NCBI RefSeq assembly: GCF_904067045.1
Contig: NZ_CAJFDC010000012.1
Location: 259,501-323,500, forward strand
DNA: 64,000 bases
Source: Pseudomonas sp. FEN
Lineage (GTDB): Bacteria > Pseudomonadota > Gammaproteobacteria > Pseudomonadales > Pseudomonadaceae
Direction of reading: 5' to 3'
The notes under the pieces were generated by a model. The model did not search any database and was not told where the DNA came from. It worked only from the letters and a program-made list of their open reading frames with translations. Positions 45,971 through 55,118 of the stretch are shown here, piece after piece; the stretch's first letter is position 1; each line of letters opens with the position of its first letter. The position numbers were made by a program, and so were the translations under genes.

Positions 45971-47257
45971 CTACTTGGCGGACTTGACCGCGGCGCCGAG
46001 TTTCTTGGCGGCGTCGGCAGGATCGGCTTTCGGGTCGTTGATGTAGTTGGTCACTACGTCAAAGAACGCGCCCTGTACCGCCAGCGTGGTCGCCATGTTG
46101 TGCGCCATGCTCGGCTGCAAGCCGCCGGTCTTGGCATCCGCCAGGAAATCCTTGGCCGCGGTCTGGGCACAGGAATCGAAACCGTACTTGCCCATGTCGC
46201 TCAGCATGTCGTTACGAACCGGGATCGAACCCTTGTTGATGCTGAAGACTTTCTGGAAGTTCTCACCCAGGACGACCTTGGCGATGTCCTGCTGGCCCGC
46301 CGCGGTACCCTTGTCTTTCTGCTTGAACACCGCCAGGGAGTCGATGTTGTAGGTGAAGGCTTTTTCAGTGCCCGGGAAGGCTACGCATTCGTAGTCCTTG
46401 CCCGCGACTTTCTTGGCCGCCGTCCACTCGCTCTTGGCCCAGTCACCCATGATCTGCATGCCGGCCTTGCCGTTGATGACCTTGGCCGCTTCCAGATTCC
46501 AGTCCTGGCCTTTGCCGTCGACGTCCATGTAGGTCGCGACTTTCTTGAGTTCGGTCAACGCCTTGACCATCTCGGGACCGGTCAGGGTGGCGTTATCCAG
46601 ATCGACCAGGGCTTTCTTGTAGCCATCGACACCCATGACCGACAACACCACCGCTTCGAAAACGGTGCTGTCCTGCCAAGGCTGACCGCCGTGGGCGAGT
46701 GCAATGAAACCCGCTGCCTTGAGCTTGTCGCCGGCGGCGTAGAATTCCTGGAGGGTGGTCGGCGGTTTTTCGATACCGGCTTTCTTGAAGACTTCCGGGT
46801 TGATCCACAACCAGTTGACGCGGTGAATGTTCACCGGCACGGCCACGTAGTTACCTTGATACTTCACGGTATCGGAGACTTTCTTGTCGAGCAGGCTGTC
46901 CCACTTCTCTTCCTTGGCCGCGCCCGTCAGGACCTCAGTGTCGAGCAGCCCGGTGGACGCCCACTCCTGGATGTCCGGCCCCTTGATCTGCGCCATGGCA
47001 GGCGGGTTGCCAGCGACCGCGCGGCTCTTGAGCACGGTCATCGCGGTGGCGCCGCCGCCGCCGGCTACGGCGCCGTCCTTCCAGGTGAAACCGTCTTTTT
47101 CAACTTGGGCCTTGAGCACATCGACCGCGGCTTTCTCACCACCGGAAGTCCACCAATGAACGACTTCCACGGACCCTTTCGAGTCGGCGGCCATAGCACT
47201 GAGAGGAAACAACGAGGCGAGGGAAACGACAGCGGCGAGGCGGGAAATCGAATTCAT
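45971..47257 (-). CDS. gtsA: Glucose ABC transporter periplasmic binding protein GtsA
   Basis: The 428-residue extracellular solute-binding protein (family 1) has a Sec signal peptide ([20 protein letters not shown], cleavage after AMA near 23), then '[24 protein letters not shown]'. It captures glucose in the periplasm for GtsBCD. The leader contains AACAACAAG directly before AAGG, and its 19 nt are identical to the leader of the AGE-epimerase gene just upstream. REP hairpins follow its stop. Confidence 0.94.
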   Translation of the reverse strand: MNSISRLAAVVSLASLFPLSAMAADSKGSVEVVHWWTSGGEKAAVDVLKAQVEKDGFTWKDGAVAGGGGATAMTVLKSRAVAGNPPAMAQIKGPDIQEWASTGLLDTEVLTGAAKEEKWDSLLDKKVSDTVKYQGNYVAVPVNIHRVNWLWINPEVFKKAGIEKPPTTLQEFYAAGDKLKAAGFIALAHGGQPWQDSTVFEAVVLSVMGVDGYKKALVDLDNATLTGPEMVKALTELKKVATYMDVDGKGQDWNLEAAKVINGKAGMQIMGDWAKSEWTAAKKVAGKDYECVAFPGTEKAFTYNIDSLAVFKQKDKGTAAGQQDIAKVVLGENFQKVFSINKGSIPVRNDMLSDMGKYGFDSCAQTAAKDFLADAKTGGLQPSMAHNMATTLAVQGAFFDVVTNYINDPKADPADAAKKLGAAVKSAK

Positions 47258-47261
47258 CTGT

Positions 47262-47280
47262 AGTACCTTTCTTGTTGTTA
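47262..47280 (-). promoter_or_regulatory. Hfq/Crc CA-type motif with ribosome site in gtsA leader
   Basis: On the minus strand this is TAACAACAAGAAAGGTACT, combining AACAACAAG with the Shine-Dalgarno AAGG. The identical 19 bases occur at 48649-48667. Confidence 0.65.
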
Positions 47281-47373
47281 TGCATGCAAGTCTGGTGCTT
47301 GCGCTGCATGGGATTCTAGTCAAGGCAAGGCCCCTCGCAGGTAACGAAGGGACGTGCAAATGTCACCGCATGG

Positions 47374-48645
47374 TTACATTATTTTCTTTGCTGTTTCAGC
47401 CGAAGATGGCCGGGCCAGAGCGCTCGCCAGGCTTGGCGCCAATGGCAGGCCGGGCAGCAGTACCGCTTGAAAGGCGTGGTAGAGGTCAGGCTTGCCGCCC
47501 CAGATCCGCGCATCGGGTCGATTGTGCTCGTCCAGTTCGTGATGCCAGCTGCCCAGCGTCGGGTCGATGAAATGCACGGCGATAAAATCCCAGAAGCGCC
47601 GATACCAGGTTTCGTACTGCGCCTGGCCCGTGCGCCGGAGCAAGGCGGCGGCCGTGGTGCTGGCTTCGGCATGGGTCCAGTGCAGGCGCTGGCGGACCAC
47701 CGGGCGGTTGTCCCAGTCCAACGTGTAGACGATGCCCGGTGCCCCATCGACCTGCCAGCCGTGACGGCAGGCGCTGTCGAACAGCCCGCGGGCGTCGTCC
47801 TGCAACCAGTCGGGGGTGAACAGTCCGGCCTGCTGGCGAGCGGCCTCCAGGTGCAGCACCAGGCGCGCCCATTCGAAGCCGTGGCCTGGCGTTGTGCCAT
47901 AGGGACGAAAGCCGTCCGCCGGGTTGTCGTGGTTGTACTCGCGCAAGGGCCGCCACTGGCGGTCGAAATGCTCGATGACCATGAAGTCGTTGGCGGCGGC
48001 GTGCTGGTGGATCACCCGTTCGACGATGCGCAGCGCACGATCCAGCCAGCGACTGTCGCCGGTGACATCGGCCAGGGCGAGAAACGCCTCGGTGCCGTGC
48101 ATGTTGCTGTTGGCGCCGCGATAGGCTTCTTCCTGCCGCCAATCGCGGGCAAAGGACTCGCGCAGGGCGCCCTCCTCCTCGCTCCAGAAATGCGTTTCGA
48201 GCACGCGGATCGCTTCGGTCAGCAGGCGCGGGGCATCGGCCGCGCCGGCGACCACCGCGGAGCTCGCGGCCAGGGCGACAAAGGCATGCAGGTAAGCCGC
48301 CTTGCCAGGGTTGCCATCGCGATGATCGGGGGCCGCATACCAGCCGCCATGGGCGCCATCGCGCAGGGGCCCCCAGAGGGCGGCGATACCATGCTCGACC
48401 AGCGCCAGGCACCCGGGAATCCCCTGGATATGCGCCATGGCGAAACTGTGGGTCATGCGGGCGGTGTTCATCGTTTCCGCCATGGCCCCGTCCGCCAGTT
48501 GCCCGCGCTCGTCGAGATTGCCAAAGCCTTCGTCCAGGCGCGAGGCCCTGGCAAACGCCAGCAGCCGCCGGCCTTCGGCCTGCAACCAGGCACGATGAGC
48601 CGGGGCGTTGAGCCAACTGCTGAACGGCAGTTCAAGGGTGTCCAT
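47374..48645 (-). CDS. AGE-family sugar epimerase/isomerase (D-mannose-isomerase-like)
   Basis: The 423-residue (alpha/alpha)6-barrel protein has the conserved residues of the N-acylglucosamine 2-epimerase superfamily: 'RMTHSFAMAHIQG' (about residue 63), 'NSNMHGTEAFLALADV' (about 179), 'TTPGHGFEWARLVLHLE' (about 249) and 'LHWTHAEASTTAAAL' (about 324, catalytic His). It could interconvert mannose and fructose, feeding hexose catabolism. It lies upstream of gtsA in the same orientation with a gap of 116 bp. Confidence 0.82.
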   Translation of the reverse strand: MDTLELPFSSWLNAPAHRAWLQAEGRRLLAFARASRLDEGFGNLDERGQLADGAMAETMNTARMTHSFAMAHIQGIPGCLALVEHGIAALWGPLRDGAHGGWYAAPDHRDGNPGKAAYLHAFVALAASSAVVAGAADAPRLLTEAIRVLETHFWSEEEGALRESFARDWRQEEAYRGANSNMHGTEAFLALADVTGDSRWLDRALRIVERVIHQHAAANDFMVIEHFDRQWRPLREYNHDNPADGFRPYGTTPGHGFEWARLVLHLEAARQQAGLFTPDWLQDDARGLFDSACRHGWQVDGAPGIVYTLDWDNRPVVRQRLHWTHAEASTTAAALLRRTGQAQYETWYRRFWDFIAVHFIDPTLGSWHHELDEHNRPDARIWGGKPDLYHAFQAVLLPGLPLAPSLASALARPSSAETAKKIM

Positions 48646-48648
48646 CCG

Positions 48649-48667
48649 AGTACCTTTCTTGTTGTTA
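48649..48667 (-). promoter_or_regulatory. Hfq/Crc CA-type motif with ribosome site in AGE-epimerase leader
   Basis: The minus strand reads TAACAACAAGAAAGGTACT, identical to the gtsA leader. The rest of the gap to 49017 is non-coding and contains the divergent promoters of this gene and the AP2-like gene; nothing else was recognised in it. Confidence 0.65.
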
Positions 48668-49017
48668 GAAGCAAAAGACCAGGCAAATACCCAACCCTGC
48701 AGGAGTGAGTTCGACTGTGACAAATCGGTGTGGGGACGAATATCCGTCATGGGGCGATTCTAGCCAGCCATCCCGCGCTGCCTGGTCACGAAGCCCCGCG
48801 CAAATGTCACCACTCAGTGACAAACAGCAAAGCAAGCGCCCTTCGGCTCCCCCGCGGTGCAAGGTAGGAAAATTGCTGAATAAGTTGTTTCCCTTTCCAA
48901 TGTAGGAGCGATCCCTAACGTCTTTTCCCACATTGAAGCACTCCTTTACTTCGGCGAATCTGCTGCACTTCTTCATCCCAAACGCGCCAGTCGAGCGCCC
49001 ACCAGGAGGTGTGATCC

Positions 49018-49662
49018 ATGGTTGCCCCCCACCTGCGCAACCCCCGCCAATGCTGCATTTTCCCGATATTCAACGGACAAGGGCTGTGTGCCTGGAAGGT
49101 CGAGGTCGTGCGTGGCGGCACCCGGCTCGGCGGGGTCTTCAGCGTCGCCGAGTACGGCGGTGAGGCGGCGGCCCGGAGCATGGCCGAGTCCTACCGCAAC
49201 GCCCTGGTGTTGAAAAGGCCGCCGTCACTGAGCTACGAAGAGCGCCAGCGCCTGATGCCGCACAACACCAGCGGCCATCCCGGGGTGATCCGGGTCGAAA
49301 CGAACAACACCGGCTACTGGCGGGCCAGCACGCGGATTCATGGCTACTCCCTGAGCCGCAGTTTCAGTGTGCGCCGCCACGGTGAAGAACAGGCCAAGCG
49401 CCTGGCGCTGCATGAACGCGAACGCCAACTGGCCTTGTGCGGCAAACCCTATGAACAGGCGATGGAAGCCTTGCAACACTACTTCGGCCAAAGCAACAGC
49501 CGTGCGCGCGAGCACCGCATCCGCGCCGCCATGGCGCGACCGCGGGAGGTTCGGGCCTCAGCCGATGCCCTCGCGCCGGCCCCACACGAACCGACACTGA
49601 GCATCAGCCCGGAGCAGGCGTTCCTGTCGATCAGTCGGCATTTCGCGGCAAGTACAAAGTAA
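49018..49662 (+). CDS. AP2/ERF-like DNA-binding domain protein
   Basis: The 214-residue protein has a central AP2-like unit (about residues 80-130: 'NTSGHPGVIRVETNNTGYWRAS', 'FSVRRHGEEQAKRLALHERERQL') and a related N-terminal unit (about 20-62: 'CAWKVEVVRGG', 'FSVAEYGGEAAARSMAESYRNAL'). GGAGGTG lies eight bases before the ATG. Bacterial AP2 domains are usually linked to homing endonucleases; here none is attached, so a regulatory or nucleoid role is possible. Its last 32 bp overlap the 3' end of gtrS on the opposite strand. Confidence 0.7.
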   Translation: MVAPHLRNPRQCCIFPIFNGQGLCAWKVEVVRGGTRLGGVFSVAEYGGEAAARSMAESYRNALVLKRPPSLSYEERQRLMPHNTSGHPGVIRVETNNTGYWRASTRIHGYSLSRSFSVRRHGEEQAKRLALHERERQLALCGKPYEQAMEALQHYFGQSNSRAREHRIRAAMARPREVRASADALAPAPHEPTLSISPEQAFLSISRHFAASTK

Positions 49663-51091
49663 CCCGCAGCCCGCCATCGCGCAGGTTCTGCAGACTCACT
49701 TCGCCGCCATGGCTGTGGGCGATATTGCGCGCGATGCCCAGCCCCAGGCCGTAGCCCTGTTGCTGGCCGGACAAACGAAAATGCGGTTCGAAGACCTGCT
49801 CCAGGCGCTGTTCGGGCACCCCCGGACCTTCGTCATCGACATGCAGCACAAAGGCCTCGTCGTCGTCTTCGATGTGCAGATGGGCCTTGTCACCGTACTT
49901 GAGGGCATTGTCGATCAGGTTGCCCATGCACCGCCGCAGCGCCAGCGGCTTGCCGGAAAACGCCGCCAGGGCGCGTCCCTCCAACGTGACCCGACCGTTG
50001 CCGTTGGGTGGCAGGTAAGGTTCGATCAGGCAATCGAGGGCGTGGTTGAGGTCCACCGGCTCGATGTTCTCGTGGATATCAGTGTCCTTTACGCATTGCA
50101 ACGCGCCCTTGACCAGCATCTCCAGTTCATCGAGATCGCGGCCGAACTTGTACTGCAGCTTCTCGTCCTCCAGCAGCTCGACCCGCAAGCGCAGGCGGGT
50201 GATGGGGGTGCGCAGATCGTGGGAAATGGCACTGAACAATTGGCTGCGCTCGGTCAGGTAACGACTGATACGCTCACGCATGGCGTTGAACGCCCGCCCC
50301 ACCTCCACCACTTCGCTGCCGCCGCCCTCGGCCACCGGCCGCACCTGTGCATCGCCCAGCGACATATCCCGCGCCGCCCGCGCCAGGCGCTTGAGCGGCC
50401 GACTCTGCCAATGCACCAGCAGGCCGATGAACAACAGCAGGAAACCGCTGGTCAGCACGATAAACCACACCTGCTGCGACGGCAGGCCTTCCTCTTCAAG
50501 GCTGGTATAGGGCTCGGGCAGCAAGGAGGCGATGTACAGCCATTCGCCGGGGGACATCTGGATCTGTGTCACCAGCACCGGCGGATTGACCGGTTCCAGG
50601 GTCAACGCATAGTGGGCCCAGGAACGCGGCAACTCGTCGAGTTTCAGGCCACCGTTGAAGATCCGCAGGTCGTCGGGACTGACGAACTGCACCGAGATAT
50701 CCACCTCGTTGCCCAGGGCCTGGCGCAGCACCTCGTGCACGGCGTCGAGTACCGCCGTCTTGCGTGGCGTGGCCGGCAGCAGACGCATGTCCAGGGGTTT
50801 GTCATTGAGGGTCACGACAAAGCGCGTGCCACCCATGCTGCGCAATTGATCCAGCACCAGGGGGCGATAGGCCAGCGGCAGCGAGCGCAGGTAGCTGACA
50901 CTGGCGGTCATCGAATGGGCCAGGCTGCGGGCACTGGTGACCAGACCTTCGAGCTGGGTCGCGCGCAACTGCGAGAGCCAGATCGCGCTGGACAGGGCCT
51001 GGGCGATCAATACCGCCAACAGGGTCAGCAGCAGCATGCGTCCGAGCAGCGAGCGCGGGACCGGCAGGCGCCGGCGCAGCTCAGAGAGCAT
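49631..51091 (-). CDS. gtrS: Sensor histidine kinase GtrS (glucose/2-ketogluconate response)
   Basis: The 486-residue kinase has a transmembrane helix at about residues 15-38, a periplasmic sensor (about 40-205), a second helix at about 208-228, HAMP (about 228-282), HisKA with 'FSAISHDLRTPITRLRLRVELLEDE' (His near 293) and a HATPase ('NLIDNALKYGD', 'GYGLGLGIARNIAHSHGG'). In P. aeruginosa the GtrS sensor binds 2-ketogluconate and 6-phosphogluconate. It overlaps gltR by 11 bp. Confidence 0.92.
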   Translation of the reverse strand: MLSELRRRLPVPRSLLGRMLLLTLLAVLIAQALSSAIWLSQLRATQLEGLVTSARSLAHSMTASVSYLRSLPLAYRPLVLDQLRSMGGTRFVVTLNDKPLDMRLLPATPRKTAVLDAVHEVLRQALGNEVDISVQFVSPDDLRIFNGGLKLDELPRSWAHYALTLEPVNPPVLVTQIQMSPGEWLYIASLLPEPYTSLEEEGLPSQQVWFIVLTSGFLLLFIGLLVHWQSRPLKRLARAARDMSLGDAQVRPVAEGGGSEVVEVGRAFNAMRERISRYLTERSQLFSAISHDLRTPITRLRLRVELLEDEKLQYKFGRDLDELEMLVKGALQCVKDTDIHENIEPVDLNHALDCLIEPYLPPNGNGRVTLEGRALAAFSGKPLALRRCMGNLIDNALKYGDKAHLHIEDDDEAFVLHVDDEGPGVPEQRLEQVFEPHFRLSGQQQGYGLGLGIARNIAHSHGGEVSLQNLRDGGLRVTLYLPRNAD

Positions 51092-51812
51092 TGGCTGCGA
51101 TGACGTTGGCCGCCAGCTGATACCCGCTGCCGCGCACGGTACGAATCAATCGCGGCGGCTTGTCGGTGTCGCGCAGACGTTGGCGCAGGCGGCTGACCGC
51201 CATGTCGACAATCCGGTCGAGGGGCATCAGGTCACGCCCGCGGGTGGCATTGCCAATGGTGTCGCGATCGAGGATTTCCTGGGGGTGGTCAAGGAACAGC
51301 TTGAGCAGGGCGAAATCCGCGCCGGAAAGAATCACTTCCTCACCGTCGGTGTGGAACAGTCGGTGACTGACCGTGTCCAGGCGCCACTCGTCGAAGGCCA
51401 GGACCTCGCTGCCGCCGCGCTCCTGACCGAACTGGGCACGGCGCAACAAGGCCTTGATCCGCGCCTGCAACTCCCGGGGACTGAACGGCTTGCCCAGGTA
51501 GTCGTCGGCGCCCAGTTCCAGGCCGATGACCCGGTCGGCCTCATCGGAGCTGGCGGTGAGCATGATGATCGGCACCTGGGCCTGACGCGGGTGCTGGCGC
51601 ACCCAGCGGCACAGGCTGAAGCCGTCCTCGTCGGGGAGCATGACGTCGAGGATCACCAGATCGCTCGGCGCCTCGTTGAGGGCCTGGCGAAAACCGGCGC
51701 CATTGCCGACGGTACGCACCTGGAAACCGGCACGACTGAGGTAGGTGTCCAGCAACTCGCGGATTTCCTGATCGTCGTCGACCAGGAGAATGGATTTACT
51801 GAATACGCTCAC
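51081..51812 (-). CDS. gltR: Response regulator GltR
   Basis: The 243-residue OmpR-family regulator has a receiver domain (DDDQE near residue 11, phospho-Asp in 'LVILDVMLPDEDG' near 55, Lys in 'DDYLGKPFSP' near 105) and a winged helix (about 135-235, 'RLRDTDKPPRLIRTVRGSGYQLA'). It controls oprB/gts glucose uptake, and in P. aeruginosa also exotoxin A. It starts with GTG behind ACAACAACAAGGA, an A-rich motif merged with the ribosome site. Confidence 0.93.
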   Translation of the reverse strand: MSVFSKSILLVDDDQEIRELLDTYLSRAGFQVRTVGNGAGFRQALNEAPSDLVILDVMLPDEDGFSLCRWVRQHPRQAQVPIIMLTASSDEADRVIGLELGADDYLGKPFSPRELQARIKALLRRAQFGQERGGSEVLAFDEWRLDTVSHRLFHTDGEEVILSGADFALLKLFLDHPQEILDRDTIGNATRGRDLMPLDRIVDMAVSRLRQRLRDTDKPPRLIRTVRGSGYQLAANVIAANAL

Positions 51813-51822
51813 GGAAATCGTC

Positions 51823-51831
51823 CTTGTTGTT
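51823..51831 (-). promoter_or_regulatory. Hfq/Crc CA-type motif in gltR leader
   Basis: On the minus strand AACAACAAG runs directly into GGA, 8-10 bases before the GTG start of gltR. Confidence 0.55.
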
Positions 51832-51960
51832 GTGATGAGGACTGAAATGCGGATTATGCCTTAATCGATTAAGCCGCGAAGCAGTGTTGCCTGGGTGAAT
51901 GCCTTTGCAGACAGGCCCCCAAGTCTGTCAGCCAAAAACCCCCGAAGGCGAGCGCGCCCT

Positions 51961-52094
51961 TGTGGCGAGCGGGCTTGCCCGCGCTCGGCGGCGAAGCAGC
52001 CGTAAAACCAGACACCGCGTTTTTACCTGATACACCGCAACCATTGGTTTTAGGGGCGCTTCGCACCCCAGCGCGGGCAAGCCCGCTCGCCACA
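51961..52094. repeat. REPIN, copy 3
   Basis: The 23-bp arm (51961-51983) is identical to copies 1 and 2, and its inverted partner is 52072-52094, 88 bp away. It lies in the 311-bp gap between glk and gltR, so glk-to-gltR readthrough must cross it. Confidence 0.85.
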
Positions 52095-52123
52095 AAACCG
52101 TGCTCGGCTTCAAATTTCCTTAA

Positions 52124-53083
52124 TCAGTGCGCGAACGCCTGCTGCAACGCCACCCCCGCGCCAATCAGCCCGGAATACGGTGCCGTCACCAGCCACACCG
52201 GAATACCCTTGAAGTAGTCGCTCATGCAACCTTTGTCGGCGAAGCACCTGGCAAAACCGCTGTGGATGAAAAAGTCGGCAAACCGCGGGATCACCCCACC
52301 GACGATATACACCCCACCGCGCGCGCCCGTGGTCAGTACGTTGTTGCCCGCGACCCGGCCCAACCAGCAACTGAACTGCTCCAGCACTTCCCGGGCAATC
52401 GGATCACCCGCCAGGCCGGCAGCGGTAATCGACTCCGGCGTTTCCAGCACCGGCACATGCCCGTCCACCGCGCAGATCGCCCGGTAGACCCGTGGCAAAC
52501 CGCCGCCACTCAAGGCGGTCTCGGCGCTGACATGCCCGATTTCATTGTAGATATGCTGCCACAACTGAGTCTCGCGCGGACTGCTCAAGGGCAGGTCGAC
52601 ATGCCCGCCCTCCCCCGGCAAGGCCATGAAACGCTGCTCGCCCAGATCCAGCAGGGTGCCCACGCCCAGCCCGGTGCCGGGACCGATCACCACCGCCGGA
52701 CGCAACGGCTCCGGCGTACCTTCGCAGACCACGCGGTAATCGCCCGGCGCCAACCGGGTCATGCCCAGGGCCATGGCCGAAAAATCATTGACCAGCAACA
52801 GCTCGTCGACCTGCAAGGTCGCGCAGAATGCCTGGCGGCTCAGGCGCCAGTGGTTGTTGGTGAAACGGAACTCGTCGCCGCCCACCGGACCGGCCACCGA
52901 CAGGCATACGGCGCCGACCGCTCCCGGCGCCAGGCCGAGGCCGTCGAGGTAGACCTTGATCGCCTCCTCGGGGCTGGCATGATCGACGGTCGCCAGGACC
53001 TTGACCGAATCCAGGGCATTGTCCTTCCACAGCGCGAACCGCGCATTGGTCCCGCCGATATCGCCTACCAACGCCAACTTCAT
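52124..53083 (-). CDS. glk: Glucokinase
   Basis: The 319-residue group A glucokinase begins with the phosphate-1 motif '[17 protein letters not shown]', then '[10 protein letters not shown]' (catalytic Asp, about 100), '[18 protein letters not shown]' (about 132-150) and '[10 protein letters not shown]' (sugar-binding Glu/His). It phosphorylates cytosolic glucose delivered by the Gts transporter. Its ATG overlaps the edd stop (ATGA), so the two are translationally coupled. Confidence 0.95.
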   Translation of the reverse strand: MKLALVGDIGGTNARFALWKDNALDSVKVLATVDHASPEEAIKVYLDGLGLAPGAVGAVCLSVAGPVGGDEFRFTNNHWRLSRQAFCATLQVDELLLVNDFSAMALGMTRLAPGDYRVVCEGTPEPLRPAVVIGPGTGLGVGTLLDLGEQRFMALPGEGGHVDLPLSSPRETQLWQHIYNEIGHVSAETALSGGGLPRVYRAICAVDGHVPVLETPESITAAGLAGDPIAREVLEQFSCWLGRVAGNNVLTTGARGGVYIVGGVIPRFADFFIHSGFARCFADKGCMSDYFKGIPVWLVTAPYSGLIGAGVALQQAFAH

Positions 53084-54906
53084 TCAAGGTGCTCCAGGGC
53101 CGACGTGAACGCGCTGGCGCCCTGCTCCGCCGAGCTGAAGGCCATGCGCATGAAGCCGAAGAGTTCACGGCCACAGCCGATATGATTACCCAACAGGCCG
53201 ATCGCAGGCGTGCGCGCGGCGAACTCGGCGTCGTCCACCAGCACCCGCAAGGTGCCCTTGACCCCATCCACGCGAATCATGTCGCCATCGCGGACCCGCG
53301 CCAGCGCACCGCCGACATGGGCTTCGGGGCAGACATGGATGGCCGCCGGAATCTTGCCCGAAGCCCCGGACATCCGACCGTCGGTGACCAGCGCGACCTT
53401 GAAGCCACGGTCCTGCAGCACGCCGAGGAACGGGGTCATCTTGTGCAGTTCAGGCATACCGTTGGAGCGCGGCCCCTGGAAGCGCATCACCGCGACGAAA
53501 TCCTTCTCCAGCAAGCCGGCCTTGAACGCGTCGGCCAGGTCCTGCTGGTCCTGGAACACCACCGCCGGGGCTTCGACGATCTGGTGTTCCACTGCCACGG
53601 CGGAAACTTTCATCACGCCACGCCCGAGGTTGCCTTCCATCACCCGCAGGCCGCCCTCAGGGGAGAAGGCACGGGCCACCGGGCGCAGGATGTTTTCATC
53701 GAGGCTTTCGATCGGGCCGTCGCGCCAGACCAGTTCGCCGTTCTGCAGGAACGGCTCCTGGGTGTAGCGGCTGAGGCCGAAGCCGGCCACGGTGTTGACC
53801 TCTTCGTGCAACAAGCCGGCTTCCAGCAGTTCGCGGATCAGGAAGGCCATGCCGCCCGCCGCCTGGAAGTGGTTGATATCGGCCTTGCCGTTCGGATAGA
53901 CGTGGGACAGGGTCGGCACCACCTCGGAAAGGTCGGCCATGTCCTGCCAGGTCAGCTGGATACCGGCCGCCTGGGCGATCGCCGGCATGTGCAGGGTGTG
54001 GTTGGTGGAACCGCCGGTGGCGTGCAGCGCGACGATCGAGTTGACCAGCGAACGCTCGTCTACAATCTCACCCAGGGGCATGAAGCTGCCGCTCTGTTTG
54101 GTCAGGCGGGTGATCTGGTGCGCCGCTTCGCGGGTCAGGGCATCGCGCAGCGGGGTATTGGGGTTGACGAAGGACGAGCCCGGCAAGTGCAGGCCCATGA
54201 CTTCCATCAGCAACTGGTTGGTGTTGGCGGTGCCGTAGAAGGTGCAGGTGCCGGGGCTGTGGTAGGACTTCATCTCCGATTCCAGCAGCTCCTCGCGGCT
54301 GGCCTTGCCTTCGGCATAGCGCTGGCGCACATCGGCCTTTTCCTTGTTGGAAATCCCCGAGACCATCGGCCCGCCGGGCACGAAGATGGTTGGCAGGTGA
54401 CCGAAGCGCAAGGCGCCCATCAACAGGCCGGGCACGATCTTGTCACAGATGCCGAGCATCATCGCCGCATCGAACATGTTGTGCGACAGCGCCACGGCGG
54501 TGGACATCGCGATCACTTCGCGACTGGCGATACCCAGCTCCATGCCCGGCTCGCCCTGGGTCACGCCATCGCACATGGCCGGTACACCGCCAGCGAACTG
54601 GCCGACCGAGCCGATTTCGCGCAGGGCATGCTTGATCTGTTGCGGATAGTTTTCGTAAGGCTGGTGCGCGGAAAGCATGTCGTTATAGGAGGAAACGATC
54701 GCCACGTTGGCGGCGTTCATCAGACGCAGGTTCTGCTTGTCGTCGCTGCCACACCCGGCCACGCCGTGGGCAAAGTTCGCGCATTGCAGCTTGCCGCGCA
54801 TCGGGCCATCGCTGGCGGCGCCATGAATCAGTGCCAGATACGCCTGGCGAGTAGCGCGGCTGCGGGCGACAAGCCGTTCGGTGACCTCTAGAACGCGGGG
54901 ATGCAT
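53080..54906 (-). CDS. edd: 6-phosphogluconate dehydratase
   Basis: The 608-residue IlvD/Edd-family enzyme carries cluster-binding cysteines in '[19 protein letters not shown]' (about residue 155) and '[32 protein letters not shown]' (about 221), and a C-terminal '[24 protein letters not shown]'. It converts 6-phosphogluconate to KDPG, the committed Entner-Doudoroff step. It is divergent from gap, with two exact HexR-type sites between them, and coupled to glk. Confidence 0.96.
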   Translation of the reverse strand: MHPRVLEVTERLVARSRATRQAYLALIHGAASDGPMRGKLQCANFAHGVAGCGSDDKQNLRLMNAANVAIVSSYNDMLSAHQPYENYPQQIKHALREIGSVGQFAGGVPAMCDGVTQGEPGMELGIASREVIAMSTAVALSHNMFDAAMMLGICDKIVPGLLMGALRFGHLPTIFVPGGPMVSGISNKEKADVRQRYAEGKASREELLESEMKSYHSPGTCTFYGTANTNQLLMEVMGLHLPGSSFVNPNTPLRDALTREAAHQITRLTKQSGSFMPLGEIVDERSLVNSIVALHATGGSTNHTLHMPAIAQAAGIQLTWQDMADLSEVVPTLSHVYPNGKADINHFQAAGGMAFLIRELLEAGLLHEEVNTVAGFGLSRYTQEPFLQNGELVWRDGPIESLDENILRPVARAFSPEGGLRVMEGNLGRGVMKVSAVAVEHQIVEAPAVVFQDQQDLADAFKAGLLEKDFVAVMRFQGPRSNGMPELHKMTPFLGVLQDRGFKVALVTDGRMSGASGKIPAAIHVCPEAHVGGALARVRDGDMIRVDGVKGTLRVLVDDAEFAARTPAIGLLGNHIGCGRELFGFMRMAFSSAEQGASAFTSALEHLE

Positions 54907-55015
54907 GTGTAGAACTCCAGGCTAACGGATGTGGCGACCTGTGGTTCCTAGCTGACCGAAAGCCTCATACGACGGGGCTTTGCAATCATCCGGACCCGTT
55001 GACTCAGGTCACTCG

Positions 55016-55030
55016 TTGTAGATAAAACAA
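55016..55030. promoter_or_regulatory. HexR operator 1 in the edd/gap gap
   Basis: TTGT-AGATAAA-ACAA matches the TTGT-N7-ACAA HexR consensus exactly. It is 110 bp upstream of edd and about 90 bp upstream of gap. Confidence 0.75.
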
Positions 55031-55077
55031 AATATTGCCACTAAAAAGGCTTGTTTTCTATTTTTATGCGAATAATC

Positions 55078-55092
55078 TTGTAATTCCAACAA
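55078..55092. promoter_or_regulatory. HexR operator 2 upstream of gap
   Basis: TTGT-AATTCCA-ACAA is a second exact consensus match, 27-41 bp before the gap start. It overlaps an AACAACAAA stretch (55088-55096) that could also serve as an Hfq/Crc site in the gap leader. Confidence 0.75.
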
Positions 55093-55118
55093 CAAATCTA
55101 TGGAAGGCGCTTCCCTAA

